Shown: positions 57,995 through 64,000 of the stretch, one piece after another
How the letters are laid out: each line of letters begins with the position of its first letter
Position numbering within the stretch: position 1 is the first letter of the stretch
Assembly: GCA_018710845.1 (NCBI GenBank)
Contig: DVJB01000061.1
Span: 34,237-98,236, forward strand
DNA from: Candidatus Onthomonas avicola
GTDB lineage: Bacteria; Bacillota; Clostridia; Oscillospirales; Oscillospiraceae
DNA length: 64,000 bases
Direction of reading: 5' to 3'
Notes under the pieces: generated by a model
Seen by the model: the letters and a program-made list of their open reading frames with translations, nothing else
What the model was told of the DNA's origin: nothing
Databases searched by the model: none
Program-made: the position numbers and the translations under genes

Positions 57995-58357
57995 TCAGTC
58001 TCGCAGGAGCACGGTGTCAAACCACCGCTCCTGAAACCATACCTGTGATAAAATCTCCCCGTCGGAGGGGAGCGGCATATCCGGCGGCAAAACGACCCAT
58101 TTGTCCTCTACGTCGTCCCGCCGGTGCAGGATCGCGGCCACCCGGCCGGTGAATTGCGCGACCGGCTCGGACACGCCGAGGAGATAGGCGTCCTGTGCCT
58201 CGCCGTCCCCGGCCAGCGTGCCGGGAATATAGCCGTAATTCACCGGGTAGATCAGCTCAGGGTGTTCCGGGTGGGCGCTGCCGAGCGGGCGGTCGATCAC
58301 CACCGTGACCGTCCGGCCGAGGGCGGAGCAGTCGGGGCGGGATGGCGTGCGGGGCAT
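57995..58357 (-). CDS. Inorganic pyrophosphatase-like protein
   Basis: TVTVVIDRPLGSAHPEHPELIYPVNYGYIPGTLAGDGEAQDAYLLGV. Confidence 0.82.
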   Translation of the reverse strand: MPRTPSRPDCSALGRTVTVVIDRPLGSAHPEHPELIYPVNYGYIPGTLAGDGEAQDAYLLGVSEPVAQFTGRVAAILHRRDDVEDKWVVLPPDMPLPSDGEILSQVWFQERWFDTVLLRD

Positions 58358-58539
58358 GGCCGCTCCTCCTCCCTGTGTCCTGTTCTGTTGGTAGTATATC
58401 ACACGGGGCGAAAGGTTGCAAGAAAGCGGAAATGGGCCGCCCATTTCGGATGGACGGCCCGGGGAAGATGAGGTATATTTCAGCGCGTACTGGCCGACGC
58501 TTCTAGGAGGAGAGACGGCCCTTTGCGATTCCGCGGGGA

Positions 58540-58878
58540 TCATGGGTGCGGAGACAGCACCGAAGGGCGGCAAGGACCTCTCACAGGACTGTAAAGCAGA
58601 TACCATTGTCCCGAGGCGGATCGGGCCGGAGTGCCGCGGGAGCGCCGGAAGTGGCGGTAGCAGTACCGCCGCAGATGGGACAGACGCGCTCTATACCGGA
58701 AGGACGCGAGGCCGGTGGAGATGGTTGCGCTGTCTGTGTGACCCGAACAGGTATACCGGGAGGAGAGGAGCAGCTCTCCCGCGGAGCAGCTGGCGCCGGC
58801 CGCGGCATTGAGTATGCACCCGCCCAGCAAAAGCAGGGGGAGCAGCAGGGTCAGTGCCCGGCCAATTCCCTTGTTCAC
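58540..58878 (-). CDS. Putative small lipoprotein, GTG start
   Basis: VNKGIGRALTLLLPLLLLGGCILNAAAG lipobox-like; preceded by GGAG; lies downstream of a strong minus-strand promoter. Confidence 0.4.
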   Translation of the reverse strand: MNKGIGRALTLLLPLLLLGGCILNAAAGASCSAGELLLSSRYTCSGHTDSATISTGLASFRYRARLSHLRRYCYRHFRRSRGTPARSASGQWYLLYSPVRGPCRPSVLSPHP

Positions 58879-58897
58879 GGCATCCCATCTCCATCCT

Positions 58898-58968
58898 AGT
58901 ACTTGGAAGTACTGATGTGACAAGTATAGACGTAAAGTGTGCTATTGTCAATAGTATCTAAAAGTACT
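58898..58968. promoter_or_regulatory. Divergent control region: paired operator and minus-strand SigA promoter
   Basis: AGTACTTGGAAGTACT (58898-58913) and AGTATCTAAAAGTACT (58953-58968); minus strand TTGACA-N17-TATACT between them. Confidence 0.75.
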
Positions 58969-58986
58969 AAACGGAGCTGAAACACC

Positions 58987-59208
58987 ATGTATCTCTATTT
59001 TCGACGCCTGCGGGAACTGCGGGAAGACGCAGACCTGTCTCAGCGAGAGGTCGCCGCCCTGCTGGGGATTCAGCAGACCGTCTACTCCAGATATGAGCGG
59101 GGCTTTCAGACCATTCCCCTGGAACATCTGATCACCCTGGCGGACTATTACCGGGTGTCCACGGACTATATCCTCGAGCGGACCAATCGCTCCGAGATCA
59201 ACAGATAA
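58987..59208 (+). CDS. XRE-family HTH transcriptional regulator
   Basis: LRELREDADLSQREVAALLGIQQTVYSRYERGFQTIPLEHLITLADYYRVSTDYIL. Confidence 0.92.
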   Translation: MYLYFRRLRELREDADLSQREVAALLGIQQTVYSRYERGFQTIPLEHLITLADYYRVSTDYILERTNRSEINR

Positions 59209-59238
59209 CCGCGCCGTGTTTGCAACGGCGCGGTTATC
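59204..59238. terminator. Bidirectional terminator-like hairpin
   Basis: GATAACCGCGCCGT ... ACGGCGCGGTTATC. Confidence 0.65.
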
Positions 59239-59244
59239 GTCCGC

Positions 59245-59385
59245 TTATCCCAGAAAATGGACGAGTACGGCGATCACCGCCGCCACCACCCCGACGATCA
59301 ACAGGAACGCGAGAAGGTGGAGGAGGGCGCCCAGCCGCAGCACGGTCAGGACGGTGTGGCCCGGCTCTTCACATGGTTTTTTCAT
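59245..59385 (-). CDS. 46-aa putative membrane protein
   Basis: MKKPCEEPGHTVLTVLRLGALLHLLAFLLIVGVVAAVIAVLVHFLG*, 30 nt downstream of the parE-like stop; below the ORF-track length cutoff. Confidence 0.5.
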   Translation of the reverse strand: MKKPCEEPGHTVLTVLRLGALLHLLAFLLIVGVVAAVIAVLVHFLG

Positions 59386-59415
59386 GGTAGTATGCCCCCA
59401 TTGCCCGCTGACGGC

Positions 59416-61398
59416 TCACGAGATATCCGCCAGCTCCAGATATTTATACCCGTTGTCCGCGATGTGCGCCTTGCGCCCGGCGAGGTTGTCGCCCAGAAGG
59501 AGGTCGAACACCTGCGCCGTGCGCTCCACGTCCTCCGGCATCACCTTGATCAGCCGCCGCGTCTCCGGGTTCATCGTGGTCAGCCACATCATGTCCGGCT
59601 CGTTCTCGCCCAGGCCCTTGGAGCGCTGGACCTCCAGCTTTTTGCCGGGGTTGGCGGCCAGGATGTCGTTTTTCTCCTTGTCCGAGTAGGCAAACCAGGT
59701 CTTTTCCTTCCAGGTGATCTCATAGAGGGGGGACTCGGCGATATAGACGTAGCCCTGCCGGATGAGCTCCGGCGTGAGGCGGTAGAGCATGGTGAGCACC
59801 AGGGTGCGGATCTGGAAGCCGTCCACGTCGGCGTCGGTGCAGATGATGACCTTGTTCCAGCGCAGGTTCTCCAGGTCAAAGGAGGCCATGTCCGCCGCCT
59901 TCTTGTGGTGGCCCTGCAATTCCACGCCGCAGCCCATCACCTTGATCAGGTCGGTGATGATCTCGTTCTTGAAGATCTTGTTGTAGTCCGCCTTGAGGCA
60001 GTTGAGGATCTTGCCGCGGATGGGCATGATGCCCTGGAACTCTGCGTCCCGGCTGAGCTTGCACGCGCCCATGGCGGAGTCTCCCTCGACGATATACAGC
60101 TCACGGCGGGAGACGTCGCGCGTGCGGCAGTCCACAAACTTCTGCACCCGGTTGGAGATGTCCACGTTGCCGGAGAGCTTTTTCTTGATGTTCAGCCGGG
60201 CCTTCTCCGCCGTCTCGCGGCTGCGCTTGTTCACCAGCACCTGGGCGGCGACCTTCTCGGCGTCAAAGGGGTTCTCGATGAAGTAGACCTCCAGCGAGCT
60301 GCGCAGGAACTCCGTCATCGCCTCCTGCACAAACTTGTTGTTGATCGCCTTTTTCGTCTGGTTCTCGTACGAGGTCTGGGTGGAGAAGTTGTTGGAGACG
60401 AAGATCAGGCAGTCCTGAATGTCGTTCCAGGTCACCTTGCTCTCGTTTTTCTGATACTTCCCCTGCTTTTTCAGATAGGCGTCCACCGCGGAGACAAAGG
60501 CGGAGCGCATCGCCTTCTCCGGCGAGCCGCCGTGCTCGAGGAAGGAGGAGTTGTGGTAGTGCTCCACCACGTTGACCGTGTTGGAGAAGCAGAAGGACAT
60601 GCTCAGCTTGACCTTGTACTCCGGCCGGTCGGCGCGGTCGCGCCCCTGGCGCTCCGTCTGGTAAAAGACGGGCTGGGTGAGCGCGCCCTCCCCGGCCAGC
60701 TCGGTCACGTAGTCGGTGATGCCGTTGGGATAGCAGAAGTCGGTGACCTCAAACTGTCCGTTGACCTGGTTGCGGAAGCGGAAGGTGACCCCGGCGTTTA
60801 CCACCGCCTGGCGCTTGAGCACGTCGAGGTAGTACTCCGCCGGGATGTCGATGTCGGTGAAGACCTCCAGGTCGGGCCGCCAGCGAAAGCGCGAGCCGGT
60901 CTTGTGTCGGGGGCAGTCCTCCGACTTCAGGCCGCCGATGTTCTCCCCCTTTTCAAAGTGGAGGGTGTAGCGCTTGCCGTCGCGGTGGATGACGGCGTCA
61001 AAGTATTCTGAGGCGTACTGCGTAGCGCAGGAGCCCAGGCCGTTCAGGCCGAGGGAATAGCCGTAGTCGTCGCCGTACTTGCCGCCGGCGTACAGCTCGC
61101 AGAAGACCAGCTCCCAGTTATACCGGTTCTCCTTCGGATTCCAGTCCACCGGGCAGCCGCGGCCGAAATCCTCCACCTCAATGGAGCGGTCGGCGTAGCG
61201 GGTGACAATGATGAGGTCGCCGTGGCCCTCCTTCGCCTCGTCCACCGCGTTGGAGAGAATCTCAAATACCGCGTGCTCGCAGCCCTCCAGATTGTCCGAG
61301 CCGAAGATGACGCTCGGGCGCTTGCGCACCCGGTCCGCCCCCTTGAGCGAGGAGATGGACTCGTTTCCGTAGCTCGGCTGCTTCTTTCTTGGCGCCAT
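59416..61398 (-). CDS. parE: DNA topoisomerase IV subunit B / GyrB-family
   Basis: VFEILSNAVDEAKEGHGD, YIVEGDSAMGACKLSRD, ICTDADVDGFQIRTL; MAPRKKQ start at 61398 (longer ORF to 61410 possible). Confidence 0.92.
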   Translation of the reverse strand: MAPRKKQPSYGNESISSLKGADRVRKRPSVIFGSDNLEGCEHAVFEILSNAVDEAKEGHGDLIIVTRYADRSIEVEDFGRGCPVDWNPKENRYNWELVFCELYAGGKYGDDYGYSLGLNGLGSCATQYASEYFDAVIHRDGKRYTLHFEKGENIGGLKSEDCPRHKTGSRFRWRPDLEVFTDIDIPAEYYLDVLKRQAVVNAGVTFRFRNQVNGQFEVTDFCYPNGITDYVTELAGEGALTQPVFYQTERQGRDRADRPEYKVKLSMSFCFSNTVNVVEHYHNSSFLEHGGSPEKAMRSAFVSAVDAYLKKQGKYQKNESKVTWNDIQDCLIFVSNNFSTQTSYENQTKKAINNKFVQEAMTEFLRSSLEVYFIENPFDAEKVAAQVLVNKRSRETAEKARLNIKKKLSGNVDISNRVQKFVDCRTRDVSRRELYIVEGDSAMGACKLSRDAEFQGIMPIRGKILNCLKADYNKIFKNEIITDLIKVMGCGVELQGHHKKAADMASFDLENLRWNKVIICTDADVDGFQIRTLVLTMLYRLTPELIRQGYVYIAESPLYEITWKEKTWFAYSDKEKNDILAANPGKKLEVQRSKGLGENEPDMMWLTTMNPETRRLIKVMPEDVERTAQVFDLLLGDNLAGRKAHIADNGYKYLELADIS

Positions 61399-61484
61399 AG
61401 TTGTCTGCACACTCCAAATCCATAGAATTAGTTTATTTTACCCCGTTTAGCCCCGCCCTGTCAAGAAAGGGAGGGAAACGGGAA

Positions 61485-61559
61485 TAGTAAACCAAATCCA
61501 AAATGCGGTTGACAAATGGCCAAGGCAATTGTATACTCGTTGATATGTTTGGTTTACAA
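61485..61559 (+). promoter_or_regulatory. bioY promoter with tandem BirA-like half-sites
   Basis: TAGTAAACC, GGTTGACAA, TTGTATACT, GGTTTACAA at 61485, 61507, 61529, 61551; promoter TTGACA (61509)-N17-TATACT (61532). Confidence 0.65.
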
Positions 61560-61579
61560 TTGATGGGAGGAAGTAGAAA

Positions 61580-62134
61580 ATGACAGGGAAAAGCAAGACG
61601 GCCGACCGCCCGGCGGTCCATTCGATGGCGAGCACGGCCCTGATGGCGGCGGTGCTCTGTTTGCTCGGGCCGGTGTCCCTTCCGATTGGGCCGGTGCCCA
61701 TCTCTCTGGGGACGCTGGGCATTTACCTCGCGCTCTACCTGCTGGGGTGGAAGCGCGGGACGGTGAGCGTGCTGATTTACCTGCTGCTCGGGCTGGTGGG
61801 CCTGCCGGTGTTCAGCGGCTTTGCCGGCGGGCTGGCGCGGCTGATCGGGCCGACGGGGGGATACCTGATGGGCTATCTGCCGATGGCTTGGATTGCCGGG
61901 GCCCTGATGGACCGGCTCCCCGGTCGGGTGGGGGTACTGGTTGCCCTGGGGACAGGGACAGCAGTCCTCTATATCTGTGGCACAGCCTACTACTGCTTAC
62001 TCACTGACGCGGAGGTGAAGACGGCCATAGGACTGTGCGTGCTGCCGTTCCTGCCTGTGGACGGGGGAAAGTTGGCCCTGGCGGCGCTAGTGTGCCCGGC
62101 AGTTCGGGCGCGGCTGGGCAAGGGGGCGGGGTGA
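61580..62134 (+). CDS. bioY: Biotin transporter BioY
   Basis: GPVPISLGTLGIYLALYLLGWKRGTVSVLIYLLLGLVGLPVFSGFAGGLARLIGPTGGYLMGY. Confidence 0.93.
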   Translation: MTGKSKTADRPAVHSMASTALMAAVLCLLGPVSLPIGPVPISLGTLGIYLALYLLGWKRGTVSVLIYLLLGLVGLPVFSGFAGGLARLIGPTGGYLMGYLPMAWIAGALMDRLPGRVGVLVALGTGTAVLYICGTAYYCLLTDAEVKTAIGLCVLPFLPVDGGKLALAALVCPAVRARLGKGAG

Positions 62135-62266
62135 CCCGTTTTATTCTCCCGGGACGCTGTGTTGCGTTTTCAGGCGGCATGTGGTATAAAAGAACAAACG
62201 GCTCTCTTGGCGCGGATAGGGTGCTGGGCGGGGCCGGAAAAACGAGCAGAGAGAGGAGTATTTGCT

Positions 62267-62323
62267 ATGAAAAAATATGAAGCTTTTGCGAAGACAGGTA
62301 CAAGGGGGGTATTTGTGAAATAA
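62267..62323 (+). CDS. Possible 18-aa leader peptide MKKYEAFAKTGTRGVFVK
   Basis: RBS GAGAGGAG 8 nt upstream of ATG; sits before the ABC transporter ORF. Confidence 0.3.
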   Translation: MKKYEAFAKTGTRGVFVK

Positions 62324-62354
62324 AGTGCCCTCCGGATTTTGTTTGGAGGAACTT

Positions 62355-63890
62355 ATGAGATCTCAATTTACCAAGGAACGCTTACGGAAATTTTTGTCCT
62401 ATTACCATCCGCACAGGAAGATTTTTGTAATGGATATGTCCTGTGTGGTGTTGTGCGCCGCTGCATTTCTGCTGTTTCCCCTGGTTTCCGGCTACATCAC
62501 CCAACAGGTTCTGGCCGGAGGAGAGGCATCCCTGCAGAAGCTGTTGCTCGGAGGACTGGTACTTTTGGCGCTGTATCTGGTGCGGGTGGTCTCTGAGGTG
62601 GCATACGCTTATTTGGGGCACACTATGGGCGCCAAAATGGAGCGTGCTATGCGCGAGGAGCTGTTTTGTCACTATCAGGAGCAGTCCTTTGCCTTCCACG
62701 CCAAAAACAGCGTGGGTAAGCTGATGACAGTGATTTCCCATGACCTGACCGGCATGACGGAGCTGTTCCATCACGGCCCAGAGGATCTGGTGATGTCTCT
62801 GATCAAATTTGTGGGGGCATTTACCATCCTGCTGTGGATTAACATACCGCTGACGCTCATCGTGTTCGGCATGCTGCCCATTCTCACCCTCATCACGCTG
62901 CGGATGGATCAGGCGTTTGAACAGGTGAACCTGCGCAGCCGAGCTGATTTGAGCGCGATGAACGAATGCCTGGAGGACACCCTCTCCGGCATCCGCACGG
63001 TGAAGGCATTTGGCGCTGAGCAGGCGGAATACTGCCGCTTTTCAGAGCGGAACGATGTATACACCCGGAGCAAATGCCAGTTCTACAAGCTGGAATCCTA
63101 CTTTTATAACACCCTCTCCTCCTATCCTCAGTTTCTTACCATGCTAGCAGTCTTCTTTGGGGCGCTGTTTTTGAGCGGCGGCGGACTGGATGTCCCGGTG
63201 CTGGTTACATTCCTGCTGTATGTGGGCAGCATGGCGGAGCCGGTGAACTATCTGCTAAACTTTATGCGTCTATATGAGGAGGGAAAGGCCGGGTTCCTGC
63301 GGTTTATGGAGCTGATGGAGACGCAGCCCTCTGTGAAGGAGTCACCCAATTCCGTAGAGCTGCCTCAAGTGAGGGGAGAAATTGCCTTTCATGACGTGTC
63401 CTTCCGCTATGAAGATGCGCCAGAGCATGTGCTAGAACACCTCTCTTTTTGCATCCACCCAGGCCAGTGCGTTGCTTTCGCCGGGGTCTCCGGCATTGGG
63501 AAAACCACCGTCTGCGCTTTGATGGCCAGATTCTATGACCCTACGGCGGGCAGCGTTACACTGGACGGCGTCGACCTGCGCCAGCTCTCCTTCCGCTCTC
63601 TGCGGGAGGCGGTAGGCGTGGTACAGCAGGAGGTGTATCTCTTCAACGGCACCATCCGGGAAAATATCTGCTACGGTAGACCGGATGCCACAGAGGAGGA
63701 GATCACGCGCGCTGCGGAGCTGGCAGATATCCACAGCTTTATTTCCTCCCTGCCGCAGGGCTATGACAGCTTGGTGGGCACCAAGGGAATCAAGCTCTCC
63801 GGCGGACAGCGCCAGCGGATCAGCCTGGCGCGGCTCTTTCTCAAGGACCCGAAGATTTTGATTTTAGACGTAAACTGTAGGATAGCTTAG
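62355..63890 (+). pseudogene. ABC transporter (fused permease/ATPase), 3' truncated at Walker B
   Basis: Walker A GVSGIGKTT, signature LSGGQRQRISLARLFLKDPKILILD then non-homologous VNCRIA*; catalytic Glu, D-loop and H-loop missing. Confidence 0.8.
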
Positions 63891-64000
63891 AGTGTGTTTT
63901 GCGTGTATGGAGTTGGAAAGGAGCAGAGGATAACCACACGATACACAGAAGAAAGAGGGAAATGTATATACAGTAAGGGAGGAGCAGGTGAAAGAATGGA

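Noticed and set aside
54890-58048. Very long opposite-strand ORFs (this 1052-aa one; also 14227-17484, 34225-37335, 44904-48011, 47824-51225, 12239-14311)
   Set aside because: They lie antisense to clearly conserved genes, have low-complexity GH/V/D-rich translations and no RBS. This is typical of shadow frames in high-GC DNA.
58416-58811. Plus-strand 131-aa ORF antisense to the putative lipoprotein
   Set aside because: No RBS or recognisable domain; the composition fits a shadow ORF opposite a promoter-driven minus-strand gene.
1-64000. tRNA, rRNA, tmRNA, SRP RNA or known riboswitches
   Set aside because: No recognisable cores spotted by eye; tRNAscan-SE/Infernal would be needed to be certain.

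Overview
This 64 kb window is high-GC chromosome that looks like a spore-forming Firmicute of the Oscillospiraceae/Clostridia type. That placement is inferred from spmB and sleB, the rapZ-yvcK-whiA order and the promoter style. Most of it is housekeeping: ppaC-like pyrophosphatase, a MiaB-family methylthiotransferase, ymdB-like, lepB, htpG, polA-rimI-tsaD, trpS, tagO/wecA-like, murB-rapZ-yvcK-whiA-dnaE, cls, putP-like, serA, parE/parC and bioY. There are three GH3 glycosidases; one has a permuted domain order and membrane segments at both ends. The most notable non-obvious signals are: (1) a dispersed, multi-hairpin, MITE-like element in two copies (39005-39219 and 54215-54476), with 15-bp terminal inverted repeats and an exact 10-bp target-site duplication at copy 1; (2) four half-sites spaced exactly 22 bp apart across the bioY promoter; (3) an XRE regulator, a paired operator and a divergent putative lipoprotein lying between parE and parC; (4) an in-frame TGA in an otherwise intact flavodoxin-like gene; (5) a perfect CIRCE element at htpG; (6) a run of DnaA-box-like 9-mers between tsaD and trpS; (7) an ABC transporter broken at Walker B at the right edge. 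No tRNA, rRNA or CRISPR array was recognised. No database searches were possible; product names come from recognising protein motifs in the supplied translations.
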